From positions 124,001 to 188,000 of the forward strand of contig NZ_CAMFKM010000001.1 of assembly GCF_945957355.1 (NCBI RefSeq): a stretch of DNA of 64,000 bases, written 5' to 3'. The translations under genes and the position numbers were made by a program. This DNA is from an uncultured Reyranella sp. (GTDB lineage: Bacteria; Pseudomonadota; Alphaproteobacteria; Reyranellales; Reyranellaceae). Below the pieces are notes generated by a model. The model had not been told where the DNA came from. It made no database searches and was given only the letters and a program-made list of their open reading frames with translations. Shown piece by piece: positions 44,172-52,862 of the stretch (its first letter is position 1; every line of letters begins with the position of its first letter).

Positions 44172-44870
44172 ATGACCACCGTGAACGCCCTTTCCGAGAT
44201 CGCCGCCCTGATGGGCGATCCGGCGCGTGCTTCCATGCTGTCGCTGCTGATGGACGGCCGCGCCCATACCGCGTCGGACCTCGCGCACAATGCCGGCATC
44301 ACCGCCCAGACCGCGAGCGGGCACCTGTCGCGCATGGTGGAGGCCAACCTGCTGGCGGCCCGCGCCCAGGGCCGCAACCGCTTCTATCGCCTCGCCTCGT
44401 CCGAGGTGGCCCACGCCATCGAATCGCTGATGGCGCTGGCCGGCACCCGGGCGACGCCGGCATCGATGAGCGCGGCATGGCGGCGCGATCCCGATCTCCG
44501 CTTCTGCCGCACCTGCTACGACCATCTCGCAGGCCAGGTCGGCATCGCCGTCACCGATTCCCTGACCCGGCAGGGCCATCTCGAACCCAAGGGGCCGCGC
44601 GACTGGCAGCTCACGCAATCGGGCGAACAGTTCTGCGACCGGCTCGGCGTCGATCTCGACACGGCGCGCCAGGCAAGCTCACGCCACTTCGCGCGCCAGT
44701 GCCTCGACTGGAGCGAACGCCGGCCGCACATCTCGGGCGCCCTGGGCGCCGCCATCGCCGACACCTTCTTCAGGCGCGGCTGGGCCGAGCGGCTACGCCG
44801 CAGCCGTACCGTGCGCCTGACGGATTCAGGCCGCCGCGCCCTCGGGAGCCACTTCGGCGCGACCGTTTAG
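44172..44870 (+). CDS. ArsR-type winged-helix transcriptional regulator
   Basis: This 232-residue protein has a winged helix at about 8-80 (LMGDPARASMLSLLMDG, ASDLAHNAGITAQTASGHLSRMVEANLL) and an unusually long C-terminal part (100-232). The latter has FCRTCYDHLAGQVGIAV and a later helix-turn-helix-like LTQSGEQF. Close ArsR proteins without metal sites have this layout and sense small molecules. No obvious operator was seen. A strong inverted repeat follows its stop. Confidence 0.82.
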   Translation: MTTVNALSEIAALMGDPARASMLSLLMDGRAHTASDLAHNAGITAQTASGHLSRMVEANLLAARAQGRNRFYRLASSEVAHAIESLMALAGTRATPASMSAAWRRDPDLRFCRTCYDHLAGQVGIAVTDSLTRQGHLEPKGPRDWQLTQSGEQFCDRLGVDLDTARQASSRHFARQCLDWSERRPHISGALGAAIADTFFRRGWAERLRRSRTVRLTDSGRRALGSHFGATV

Positions 44871-44886
44871 GGTTCAACTGTCCCAT

Positions 44887-44962
44887 TGGAGCGCGCAACT
44901 CCAGTTGCGCTCAAGCTCTGTCGACAGGCAAGACATGAGCGCAACTGGAGTTGCGCGCTCCA
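44887..44962. repeat. Perfect 27-bp inverted repeat between convergent genes
   Basis: The left arm (44887-44913) and right arm (44936-44962) are exact reverse complements around a 22-base loop. Each arm itself holds a small near-palindrome, GCGCAACTCCAGTTGCGC. It lies between the ArsR stop (44870) and the aldolase-like stop (44968). It could be a two-way terminator or a REP/mobile hairpin. Confidence 0.9.
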
Positions 44963-44967
44963 TTGGC

Positions 44968-46101
44968 TCACCAGCCTTGGAAGCGCGGCCACGACGCGGT
45001 CGTTCCTTCGGGCGTCACCGCAACGTAGGCCGGGTATTGCGCGCCCGTGGCACAGGCGTGGTTCGGCAGGATGCGGAGCTTTGTGCCGATCGGGAAGCGC
45101 TCGATCAGGCCGGTGTCGGCCGTGCCGTCGCGGCGCGAGACGATGCCGTGTTCCTGGTTGGCGCCTGACACGATCAGCCCGTCGATCATGTTTCCGGCGA
45201 CGTCGCACACGGCGCCGTAACCATAGTCGATCTTCTGGCGCTGCGTGCCGCGGTCGCGGCTCATCGCCATCCAGCCGGCATCGACGATCACCCAGCCCTT
45301 TTCGGCCTGGTGGCCGATCACCTCGGTCAGCACGGACAGCGCCACGTCCTGCGGCGTGCAGACACCGACGTTGGACATCACGAGATCGAAGAAGACGTAG
45401 ACACCGGCCCGCACCTCGGTGACGCCTTCGAGATGCTGCGCAGCGATCGCCGTCGGCGTCGAGCCGATGCTGACTTCCGGGCAGGCGATGCCCGCCGCGC
45501 GTAGCCGCTCCGCCGCGCGCACGCACAGAGCCCGCTCCTGCTCCGCCAGCGCCTGCAAGGCCGCCGGCGTGTCGAGATCGTAGGAGCTGCCAGCATGCGT
45601 CAGCACGCCCTTCACCGCAGCACCGCCCTGCTGCAGGGCCTTCCCGATCGCGATCAGTTCCGGCGCCTCGGGCTGCACGCCCGAGCGGTGGCCGTCGGAA
45701 TCAATCTCGATCATGACCTGGAATTTCTGGTTGGCCGCCTTGCCCTTGGCCACGACGGCCTCGGCCGCCGCCACCGAATCGACGAGCAGGGTCAGCGCGC
45801 AGCCCTTGCGGATCAGCGCAAGCGCGCGGTCGAGCTTGTCCGGCACGATGCAGACCGCATAGAGCACGTCGCCGAAGCCCGCGGCGAAGAACTGCTCGGC
45901 CTCCTTCAGGGTCGAGACCGTGATGCCCACGGCGCCCGCCTTCTGCTGGGCACGCGCCACCGCGATGCATTTCGAGGTCTTCACATGCGGCCGCAGGCGC
46001 ACGCCGAGCGAAGAGAGATGGCCCTGCATGCGCGCGATGTTGCCTTCCATGCGGCGCTGGTCGATCAGCGCCGCCGGGGTCTCGATGTCGATCAGCTTCA
46101 A
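44968..46101 (-). CDS. D-threonine aldolase / D-serine dehydratase-like PLP enzyme (fold type III)
   Basis: This 377-residue protein has the alanine-racemase-like barrel with the PLP lysine Lys41 in RPHVKTSK. It has the DSD1/DTA signatures MIEIDSDGHRSGV and, at the metal site, PNHACAT. It probably cleaves D-threonine or a related beta-hydroxy D-amino acid using PLP and a divalent metal. It lies 11 bases after the Bug gene, so it is the end of the HAD-Bug operon controlled by LysR. Confidence 0.87.
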   Translation of the reverse strand: MKLIDIETPAALIDQRRMEGNIARMQGHLSSLGVRLRPHVKTSKCIAVARAQQKAGAVGITVSTLKEAEQFFAAGFGDVLYAVCIVPDKLDRALALIRKGCALTLLVDSVAAAEAVVAKGKAANQKFQVMIEIDSDGHRSGVQPEAPELIAIGKALQQGGAAVKGVLTHAGSSYDLDTPAALQALAEQERALCVRAAERLRAAGIACPEVSIGSTPTAIAAQHLEGVTEVRAGVYVFFDLVMSNVGVCTPQDVALSVLTEVIGHQAEKGWVIVDAGWMAMSRDRGTQRQKIDYGYGAVCDVAGNMIDGLIVSGANQEHGIVSRRDGTADTGLIERFPIGTKLRILPNHACATGAQYPAYVAVTPEGTTASWPRFQGW

Positions 46102-46112
46102 GTTTCCACCCT

Positions 46113-47087
46113 TCAGTCGAGATACTCGCCGCGCGCCTTGAGCGCCGGCACGTCCTTTTCCAGCCCGCGCGCGATCAGCGCCGTCACGGTAGCGGGCTGC
46201 AGCGCATCCGGCGACGGCAGATCAACGCCCACCGCATTCATCTGCTTCACCAGCGCCGGATCGGCCACCGCGGCCCGCAGCGCCTCGTTCAGCCGCGCCA
46301 TGACCGGTTGCGGCGTGCCCTTGGGCGCGAACAGCGCGTTCCACGAGCGCAGGTTCACGTCGTAGCCCTGGCTCGCCGCCGTGGCGACGCCCGGGAGCTG
46401 CGGCAGAGGCTGGTCGCTCAGCACCGCGAGCGCCTTGATCTTGCCGCCGGCGATCTGCGGCAGCGCCGTCGTCGTCTGGTCGCACATGAAATCGATGTGG
46501 CCGCCCATCAGGTCGTTCATCGCCGGCGCCACGCCGCGATAGGGCACGTGGGTGATGTTAAGCTTGAGCGCCGACAGCAGCACGACGCAGGCATAGTGGG
46601 AGATCGAACCGACGCCCGCGCTGCCATAGGTCATGTCCGCCTTGTGCGTCTCGGCATAGGCGATGAACTCCTTGAGGTTCGAGACCGGCAGGCCTGCTTT
46701 GGCGACCAGCAACAGCGGCGCGGTGCCGGCGAGGCCAATCGGCTCGAAGCCGGTCAGCGGATCGTAGGGCAGCTTCTTGAACAGGGCGGCATTGGCCACA
46801 TGCGTGCCGATCGTGCCGAAGCCGATCGTGTAGCCATCCGGCGTGGCGTTCACGAGCTTGGTCAGCCCGATCGTGCCGCTGGCGCCGCCGATATTCTCGA
46901 CGACCACGGTCTGCTTGAGATCCGCCGCCATGCCCTGCGCGAGCGCGCGTGCCAGCGCGTCGCTGGGGCCACCCGCCGGGAACGGCACGATCAGGGTGAG
47001 CGGCTTGGTGGGGAAGCCCTGGGCGGTGGCCGTGCCGGCCGCCAGCAGGAGCGGCGCGAGGGTGAGCAGAAGTCGGCGCAAGATCAT
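46113..47087 (-). CDS. Bug family tripartite tricarboxylate transporter substrate-binding protein
   Basis: This 324-residue protein has a signal sequence ending TATAQ. The mature part begins FPTKPLTLIVPFPAGGPSD; VENIGGASGTIG and HVPYRGVAP are the ligand loops. The ATG overlaps the HAD stop (ATGA at 47084-47087), so it is translationally coupled. Next is the D-threonine-aldolase-like gene, which points to an amino-acid-like or hydroxyacid ligand. Membrane partners are missing. Confidence 0.9.
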   Translation of the reverse strand: MILRRLLLTLAPLLLAAGTATAQGFPTKPLTLIVPFPAGGPSDALARALAQGMAADLKQTVVVENIGGASGTIGLTKLVNATPDGYTIGFGTIGTHVANAALFKKLPYDPLTGFEPIGLAGTAPLLLVAKAGLPVSNLKEFIAYAETHKADMTYGSAGVGSISHYACVVLLSALKLNITHVPYRGVAPAMNDLMGGHIDFMCDQTTTALPQIAGGKIKALAVLSDQPLPQLPGVATAASQGYDVNLRSWNALFAPKGTPQPVMARLNEALRAAVADPALVKQMNAVGVDLPSPDALQPATVTALIARGLEKDVPALKARGEYLD

Positions 47088-47722
47088 GACAAACGTCCTT
47101 CCAGCCAGGGGAGAAGATCGTCGAGCGTCGAGCGCTCGAGCGCGGCGGGCGGTGCGCCGTCGGGGCGCGCGAGGCCGACGCGGTTGTGCCAGTAGGTCCT
47201 GAGGCCGACGGCGGAGGTTCCGAACAGGTCGTAGCCGGAGCCCGCGACGAAGGCGGCCTCGCCGGGCGCGACGCCCAGTGCTTCCAGCGCCCGGCGGTAG
47301 GGCCGCGGATCGGGCTTGTAGCACCCGGCCTCCTCGGCGGTGATGACGCAGTCCCAATGGACCTTCAGGCGACTCGCCGCCTGACGGCCGAGCCGGATCG
47401 AGCAGTTGGTGACGACGCCGAGCTTCGTGCGGCCCGCCAGCGCATCGAGTGCCGCCTGCGCGCCGCTCCAGGGCGGCAGCTCCAGCCAGCGCGCCTCCAG
47501 CGCGTCCGCGGCCTCGCCCGGCAGGCCGGTCGCCACCGCCGCCTCGCGCACCAGCTGTTCGTAGGGGATGTAAGCGCCGCAGCCATAGGTGAGCCGCAGA
47601 TACCCGGCGCGCCAGGCGCGGCCGCGTTCTTCCGAGCCCGCCACGTCGTTCCACAGGGTCCAGGAGTCGAGGAGTGCCGTCAGCAGATCGAAGAGCACGG
47701 CTTTGGGAAAGGTCGTCGTCAT
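47084..47722 (-). CDS. HAD-superfamily hydrolase, haloacid dehalogenase type II-like
   Basis: This 212-residue protein has the nucleophile Asp12 in LFDLLTALLD, VTNCS (motif II), a Lys in CYKPDPRPYR and an Asp in GSGYDLFGTSAVGL. The residue two after the nucleophile is Leu, not the Asp of phosphatases, which points to a dehalogenase or similar. The ATG at 47722 is 70 bases from the divergent LysR start. It is first in a three-gene operon with Bug and aldolase-like genes. Confidence 0.82.
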   Translation of the reverse strand: MTTTFPKAVLFDLLTALLDSWTLWNDVAGSEERGRAWRAGYLRLTYGCGAYIPYEQLVREAAVATGLPGEAADALEARWLELPPWSGAQAALDALAGRTKLGVVTNCSIRLGRQAASRLKVHWDCVITAEEAGCYKPDPRPYRRALEALGVAPGEAAFVAGSGYDLFGTSAVGLRTYWHNRVGLARPDGAPPAALERSTLDDLLPWLEGRLS

Positions 47723-47774
47723 GCCCCGAACGTAGCAAGTCGCGGGCCCTTCGTGCTTAAATCGGATGAACAGT

Positions 47775-47792
47775 TCAGTTAAGGAAAACTGA
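47775..47792. promoter_or_regulatory. 18-bp inverted repeat covering the LysR ribosome binding site
   Basis: TCAGTT-AAGGAA-AACTGA lies immediately before the LysR ATG, and the AAGGAA spacer is its ribosome binding site. It is in the divergent region with the HAD gene. It could be a LysR autoregulatory site, or a hairpin hiding the ribosome binding site. Confidence 0.5.
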
Positions 47793-48692
47793 ATGATCAG
47801 CCTGACCGACCTGCAGTTCATGGAAGCGCTGGCGCGCACCGGCTCGCTGAGCGGCGCGGCGCGGTCGCTCAACGTCACCCCGCCGGCCCTGTCGCTTCGC
47901 CTCAAGAAGCTCGAACAGGTGCTCGGCGTTAGCCTGGTCGTGCGCAGTTCGCGGCGCCTGCGCTTCACGGGCGAAGGCGAGCATCTGGTGAGCGAGGCGC
48001 AAGCAATGCTTGCCCGGATGGGGGCGCTCACCGACCTGCTCGGCAAAGAGGGCGGCGCGCTATCGGGTCCGCTGCGGGTGGTCGCGCCGTTCGGCTTCGG
48101 CCGGCTGCACGTGGCGCCGCTGGTCGCCCGCTTCGCCGAACGGCACAAGGCGATCCGCGTGACGCTCGATCTGTCGGAACGGCCCTGGACCGACAGCGAG
48201 GATGCCGACGTCGTCGTGCATATCGGTGCCGTCCGCGATTCGACCTGGGTGGCGCACGTTCTGGCGCGCAACGACCGCTGGGTGTGCGCCGCGCCCGCCT
48301 ATCTCGACCGGCGCGGCACGCCGGAAGATCCGCGCGACCTGCTGCAGCACGACTGCCTCTGCGTGCGCGAGAACAACGAGGACGTGACCTTGTGGCGCCA
48401 CAAGCGCGGCAGCCGCGCCGGTGCCGTGCGCGTGACGCCGACCCTCACGAGCAACGACGGCGAGGTCGTGCGCAACTGGGCCTTGGCCGGCCTCGGCCTG
48501 ATGCTGCGCTCGCAATGGGATGCCGGCCCCTTCGTGAAGCGCGGCGAACTCAAACGCGTGCTGGCACCCTGGTCGTTCGAGGGCGCCGATATCCTGGCGC
48601 TGGTCCCGGCGCGACGCGGCATCTCGGCCCGCGTCACCTCCTTCGTCGACTTCCTGAAGTCGTCCCTCAGGTCGCGGCCGCCGGGGCGGTAG
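47793..48692 (+). CDS. LysR family transcriptional regulator
   Basis: This 299-residue protein has a helix-turn-helix at about 1-60 (LTDLQFMEALARTGSLSGAARSLNVTPPALSLRLKKLEQ) and a substrate-binding domain with LRVVAPFGFGRLHVAPLV. It is divergent from the HAD-Bug-aldolase operon, the usual LysR layout, and so probably activates it. The end overlaps a convergent thioesterase gene by 26 bases. Confidence 0.92.
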   Translation: MISLTDLQFMEALARTGSLSGAARSLNVTPPALSLRLKKLEQVLGVSLVVRSSRRLRFTGEGEHLVSEAQAMLARMGALTDLLGKEGGALSGPLRVVAPFGFGRLHVAPLVARFAERHKAIRVTLDLSERPWTDSEDADVVVHIGAVRDSTWVAHVLARNDRWVCAAPAYLDRRGTPEDPRDLLQHDCLCVRENNEDVTLWRHKRGSRAGAVRVTPTLTSNDGEVVRNWALAGLGLMLRSQWDAGPFVKRGELKRVLAPWSFEGADILALVPARRGISARVTSFVDFLKSSLRSRPPGR

Positions 48693-49170
48693 CGTCGGCC
48701 TTCGTGTAGCCGGTGCCGTCGCCCGACGAGATCTTGGCGATCGACGAGGCGCGCAGGATCTTCTGCTCGCCCACGGTCAGGTAGATGTTGGTGAACAGCA
48801 GGGTGCGCGTCTGGCGGATCAGCTCGGCGCGGCCCTCGACCCAGTCGCCGACCCGCGCCGGCGCCACGAAGTCGAAGGTCATGCTGACGGTCGGCAGGAA
48901 CTTGCGCAGGCCGGCAAGATAGCCGCCGCCCATCGTGCCCACGAGGTCGGCCACCGTCATCATCATGCCGCCATGCAGGCCGCCCGCGGGGTTGCACATG
49001 TTCTGCCGCACACGGATCGCCAGCACGAACTCGTCTCGCGTGCCTTTCTCGCCGCGTTTCACGTACATGTTGCCGACATGGGTGTTGAAGGTGGGCTCGG
49101 GCCGGCCGCGGGCGAAATCGACGAGCTTGAAGCCTTCGGGCGGATTGTCGGAAATTTCGGAAGAAGACAC
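48667..49170 (-). CDS. PaaI family thioesterase, copy 1
   Basis: This 167-residue hotdog-fold thioesterase has NPAGGLHGGMMMTVADLV (the HGG motif and catalytic Asp region) and a PARVGDWVEG strand. It hydrolyses acyl-CoA, often phenylacetyl- or medium-chain. It lies 1 base after its paralogue and shares the PARVGDW block with it, which suggests tandem duplication. The start at 49170 has a rich hydrophilic N-terminal extension. Confidence 0.87.
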   Translation of the reverse strand: MSSSEISDNPPEGFKLVDFARGRPEPTFNTHVGNMYVKRGEKGTRDEFVLAIRVRQNMCNPAGGLHGGMMMTVADLVGTMGGGYLAGLRKFLPTVSMTFDFVAPARVGDWVEGRAELIRQTRTLLFTNIYLTVGEQKILRASSIAKISSGDGTGYTKADATAPAAAT

Positions 49171-49171
49171 T

Positions 49172-49594
49172 CTAGCTCCGGACTTTCAGAGGGCGTCCCG
49201 GCCGCAGCAGCGCGAAATCGCCCAACCCGGCCAGCACATCGTGGCGCGGACCATAAAGACGGCCCCTCACCTGCGCCACATGCTCGTCATGCCCCAGCAG
49301 CTCGCCGGTGGCCTCGAGCCAGTCGCCGACCCGCGCCGGCGTCAGATAGTCGAGCGTCAGCTTCAGGGTGACGCAGCGCCGGTCGATGGCGTGATACACG
49401 ACCGAGCCCAGAGCCGCATCGATGAAGGCGGCCATCATGCCGCCATGCACGATGCCCAGCGCATTGGCATGCTGCGGGCCGGGCATGAAACCCCGCCAGA
49501 CCCTGTTGCCTTCGACCTTCTCGAACCACGGCCCGTTGGCCGCGGTGAATCCGGTCGCCTCAGTGAGTTCTCGAAAACCTGCTGGAATGTCCAC
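49172..49594 (-). CDS. PaaI family thioesterase, copy 2
   Basis: This 140-residue protein has ALGIVHGGMMAAFIDAALG (HGG motif with Asp), then LTLDYLTPARVGDWLEATG. It is shorter than its neighbour and lacks the extra N terminus. The GTG at 49594 is the best start, 8 bases after the TauE stop. It is in an operon TauE, thioesterase 2, thioesterase 1, read leftward. Confidence 0.87.
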   Translation of the reverse strand: MDIPAGFRELTEATGFTAANGPWFEKVEGNRVWRGFMPGPQHANALGIVHGGMMAAFIDAALGSVVYHAIDRRCVTLKLTLDYLTPARVGDWLEATGELLGHDEHVAQVRGRLYGPRHDVLAGLGDFALLRPGRPLKVRS

Positions 49595-49602
49595 GCGCCA
49601 TC

Positions 49603-50349
49603 TTAGGCAATCCCGGCCAGCAGCACCAAGCCGTAGCCGACATAGTAGAGACCCAGCACCGTGATGAGTCGTCCCGCCCAGGCGCGGAACTGGGCGTCCG
49701 ACAGGCGTTCGAGGATCTGCTTGCCGAGCGAGGTGCCGAGCATCGAGGCGCCGACGGCCATCACCAGAACCCACGGTTCGACCGATCCCGCCTGGTCAAT
49801 CAGCGCGCCGAAGTAGAGCAGCTTCGAGCCGTGGCCGAACACCTGGCACGAGGCCTTTGTGGCGACGATCTGCTGGCGGTTCATCGGGGAGCGCAGGAAG
49901 AGCTGGTCGACCAGCGGCCCGGTCACACCGGTCAGCAGCATCAGGGCCATGCAGGCGATGCCGCCGCCCAGCGCCTGCATGGGGCCGAGCGTCGCGGGCA
50001 TCCACCGCGTCGGCACGATCCGCAGCACGAAGGGCGAGAGGCCGAGCATCAGGAGCGCGACGGCCTTCTCCGGCACGTAGAGGGTCAGCGACCAGATCCC
50101 GACCGCGATGAAGCAGCCCATCACGTAAAAGGCGGTGATGCGCCACTGGATATGCCGCCGCCACAGGAGCGCCCGCCAGCCGTTCGACGCCATCTGCGTC
50201 ACCGCATGCAGCACCATGGCCATGGGCAGCGGCAGCAGGAACAGCAGCACGCCGATCAGCACCATGCCGCCCGCCATCCCGAAGATGCCGGACAGGAAGG
50301 CGGTGAACACCATCAGGAGGCCGAGCCCCAGGGCCATCGATATCGCCAT
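49603..50349 (-). CDS. TauE/SafE family sulfite/anion permease
   Basis: This 248-residue protein has seven or eight membrane helices. The first, FTAFLSGIFGMAGGMVLIG, has the Gly-rich TauE/SafE opening, and a matching repeat occurs in the second half. Members export or import sulfite, sulfonates or other small acids. I chose the ATG at 50349, with GAGGGG upstream. It heads the thioesterase operon, so its ligand may be an organic acid made by them; this is inference. Confidence 0.84.
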   Translation of the reverse strand: MAISMALGLGLLMVFTAFLSGIFGMAGGMVLIGVLLFLLPLPMAMVLHAVTQMASNGWRALLWRRHIQWRITAFYVMGCFIAVGIWSLTLYVPEKAVALLMLGLSPFVLRIVPTRWMPATLGPMQALGGGIACMALMLLTGVTGPLVDQLFLRSPMNRQQIVATKASCQVFGHGSKLLYFGALIDQAGSVEPWVLVMAVGASMLGTSLGKQILERLSDAQFRAWAGRLITVLGLYYVGYGLVLLAGIA

Positions 50350-50375
50350 CTCACCCCTCGCCGATCCGGCGGCCT

Positions 50376-50480
50376 CCTCATGCTGGGGTGCCGCGCAGCG
50401 GCGTCTCGAAGCATGGGCACCCACCGGAGCCGTTGCCCACCCTTCGAGACGCGCGCCTTGCGCGCTCCTCAGGGTGAGGT
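50376..50480. repeat. Long imperfect inverted repeat (dispersed family), copy 2
   Basis: The left arm is CCTCATGCTGGGGTGC...GGCGTCTCGAAGCATG and the right is CACCCTTCGAGACGCGC...GCTCCTCAGGGTGAGGT. It matches the repeat at 11782-11894 in sequence and in arm order. Unlike that copy, it lies between divergent genes (TauE and LysR), so termination cannot be its only role. The remaining gap has no other feature. Confidence 0.8.
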
Positions 50481-50551
50481 CGTGGGCTTTCTAGGACTGG
50501 CTTCGACAGTGTTCAAATATATGATAAGTGTACTTTCCATACTTTCTGGAT

Positions 50552-51445
50552 ATGCCATTGGAACTGCGGCACCTCCGCTATTTCGTCGCTGTGGCGCATG
50601 AGGGTCATGTCACCCGCGCGGCCGAGAAGCTGCACATGCAGCAACCGCCGCTCAGCCAGCAGATCCGCGCGCTCGAGCGGGAGATCGGCGCGGCCCTGCT
50701 GCTGCGTCATCCGCGCGGCGTCAGCCTGACCGATGCCGGCCGCTCGTTCCTGGCCGATGCCGAGGCGATCCTCGCCGCCGTCGATCGCGCCACGGTGAAG
50801 GCGCGGCGCACGGCGCGTGGAGAGACCGGCCGCATCGCCGTGGGCTTCACGACCTCCGCCCCCTTCCATCCGCTGGTCGCGCGCGCCATCCGCGAGTTCC
50901 GCCGCGAGCGGCCCGACATTTCCTTCGTCCTGGAGGAGAACAGTTCGGGCGACCTGCTGGCCGCGCTGCACGACGAGCGGCTCGACATCGCCTTCATCCG
51001 CTCCGGACTCGTCGAGCCACAGGGCCTGCAGCTGTACGAGCTGCTGCACGAAGAGATGTCGGCCGCCCTGCCCGTGCGCCACCGCCTCGCGCGCCGGCCG
51101 AAGCTCACCCTCAAGGACCTCGCGACCGAGGACTTCATCCTCTATCGCCGGGCCGACGGGCGCGGCCTCTACGACGTCATCATCGCGGCCTGCAGCGCCG
51201 CGGGCTTCAGCCCCCATGTCAGCCAGGAAGCGCCCCGCATCGTCTCGACGCTCAATCTCGTGGCGGCCGGCCTTGGAATCACGATCGTGCCGGCATCGCT
51301 CAGCCGGCTGCCGCTGGAGGGTGTAACCTACCGCCCTCTCACCGGGCGGCCCGCGATCAAGGTGCCGCTCAACCTCGCCTGCCGGCGCGACGATCCCTCC
51401 GCCGCGACCCAGGCCTTCATCGAGAAGGTGCGCCACCTCGCATGA
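50552..51445 (+). CDS. LysR family transcriptional regulator (BenM/CatM-like)
   Basis: This 297-residue protein has LRHLRYFVAVAHEGHVTRAAEKLHMQQPPLSQQIRALE, the helix-turn-helix typical of the CatM/BenM group. The effector domain has GRIAVGFTTSAPFHPLV and ends in GLGITIVPASL. I chose the ATG at 50552 (MPLELRHL) rather than an upstream ATG at 50528, because relatives start 6-8 residues before the helix. Its stop overlaps the DUF488 start (ATGA). Confidence 0.9.
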   Translation: MPLELRHLRYFVAVAHEGHVTRAAEKLHMQQPPLSQQIRALEREIGAALLLRHPRGVSLTDAGRSFLADAEAILAAVDRATVKARRTARGETGRIAVGFTTSAPFHPLVARAIREFRRERPDISFVLEENSSGDLLAALHDERLDIAFIRSGLVEPQGLQLYELLHEEMSAALPVRHRLARRPKLTLKDLATEDFILYRRADGRGLYDVIIAACSAAGFSPHVSQEAPRIVSTLNLVAAGLGITIVPASLSRLPLEGVTYRPLTGRPAIKVPLNLACRRDDPSAATQAFIEKVRHLA

Positions 51446-51999
51446 AACCGGTCAAGACCATCGGCCACTCCAACCATCCGATCGAACGCTTCGTGGCGCT
51501 CCTGAAGGCAGGCGGCGTCGAGCGGCTGGTCGACGTGCGCTCGACACCGTGGTCGCGCCGACATCCGCAGTTCGGCCAGAAGAACCTCGTCCGGTCTCTG
51601 GCCGAGGCCGGCATCACCTATATCCATGAAGGCGCTGCGCTCGGCGGTAAACCCGAGAGTGGCGGCAGCTACGACCAGCTCGCCGCGCGGCCCGAGTTCA
51701 AGGCCGCGCTCGATCGCGTGATCGATGGCGCGGCGGACACGGTGCTTTGCCTGATGTGCGCCGAGAAGGAACCGCTCGACTGTCATCGCACGGTGCTGGT
51801 GTCGCGCCGTCTCGCAGAGCGCGGCGTCGCGGTCGAGCACCTGTTGGCTGATGGCGGCGCGCGGCCCCACTATGAAGTCGAGGAAACATTGCTGGGCAAG
51901 GAAGCTGCCCCTGACCTGTTCGAGGATCGCGCCGCACGGCTTGCCCGCGCATGGCGCCGCCTCGAGGCGAAATGGGGCCGCGCCGGCGAAGGGGAATGA
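51442..51999 (+). CDS. DUF488 family protein
   Basis: This 185-residue protein has TIGHSNHPIERFVALLKAG at the N terminus, DVRSTPWSRRHPQF, and CLMCAEKEPLDCHR, the DUF488 signature with two Cys and a His. The function is unknown in this family. The fold is thought to be hydrolase- or nucleotidyl-like, and the CAEKxxxxCHR loop may bind metal. It overlaps both its neighbours by 4 bases, so it is in an operon with the LysR and the hydrolase. Confidence 0.85.
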   Translation: MKPVKTIGHSNHPIERFVALLKAGGVERLVDVRSTPWSRRHPQFGQKNLVRSLAEAGITYIHEGAALGGKPESGGSYDQLAARPEFKAALDRVIDGAADTVLCLMCAEKEPLDCHRTVLVSRRLAERGVAVEHLLADGGARPHYEVEETLLGKEAAPDLFEDRAARLARAWRRLEAKWGRAGEGE

Positions 52000-52859
52000 A
52001 CGAGATGGACGTCCGCAGGATCGAGACCGCGCCCGGACTGGTGTTCGACGTGTCGGTGGCAGGCAATGACAGCGACACGCTGGTGTTGATGCTGCACGGC
52101 TTCGGTGTGTCGCGGCATTTCTGGAAGGCGCAGGTTCCGGTCCTGGGAGAGGCCGGCTACTTCGCGGTGGCGCCCAACCAGCGCGGCTACTCGGCCGGCG
52201 CCCGACCCGCCCCGGCCAATCTCGATTCCTACCGCTTCGACAGGCTGACCGGCGACGCGCTCGACCTGGCGGCGGCGGTCGGACACGGCGACAAGCGCTT
52301 CCATCTCGTCGGCCACGATTGGGGCGCGAGCCTCGCCTGGGCCATCGCCTTCCAGCATCCCGAACGGCTGCGTTCCCTCACCATCCTGTCGCGTCCGCAT
52401 CCGATGTCGTTCGCGCGGGCGCTGGCGATGCCCGATGGCGAGCAGAAGCGGCGCTCCGGCCATCACCAGGCGTTCCTCGAACCCGATGCCGTGCCGAAGG
52501 TCCTGGCCGACGACTGCGCGTGGCTGCGCAAGCGACACGCCAAGGAAGGCGTGCCGAAGGAAGCCATCGACCTTCATCTATCCGTGCTCGGCAACGCGCC
52601 GGCGATGGAAGCGGCGCTGGCCTGGTATCGCGCCCGCGGCGAGCGGATGCTGCTCGGTCCGATCAGGGTCCCGACGCTCTATCTTTGGGGCGATGCAGAT
52701 GACACTGTGGGCCGCGCGGCCGCGGAGGGGACGGCTGAGTTCATCGCCGCGCCCTATCGGTTCGAGGTGCTGCCCGGCGTCGGCCACTATGCCGCCGACC
52801 AGGTGCCGGCGCGGGTCAACGAACTCCTCCTGGATCATCTCCGCCGCCACGCGGAGTGA
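51996..52859 (+). CDS. Alpha/beta hydrolase, epoxide-hydrolase-like
   Basis: This 287-residue protein has HGFGVSRHFW (oxyanion region), LVGHDWGASLAW with Asp as nucleophile, an acid in WGDADDTVG and His in LPGVGHYAA. Asp rather than Ser as the nucleophile places it with epoxide hydrolases and haloacetate or haloalkane dehalogenases. The cap domain runs from about 145 to 215. It is coupled to DUF488 (ATGA) and converges on an SGNH gene after 3 bases. Confidence 0.86.
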   Translation: MNEMDVRRIETAPGLVFDVSVAGNDSDTLVLMLHGFGVSRHFWKAQVPVLGEAGYFAVAPNQRGYSAGARPAPANLDSYRFDRLTGDALDLAAAVGHGDKRFHLVGHDWGASLAWAIAFQHPERLRSLTILSRPHPMSFARALAMPDGEQKRRSGHHQAFLEPDAVPKVLADDCAWLRKRHAKEGVPKEAIDLHLSVLGNAPAMEAALAWYRARGERMLLGPIRVPTLYLWGDADDTVGRAAAEGTAEFIAAPYRFEVLPGVGHYAADQVPARVNELLLDHLRRHAE

Positions 52860-52862
52860 TCC

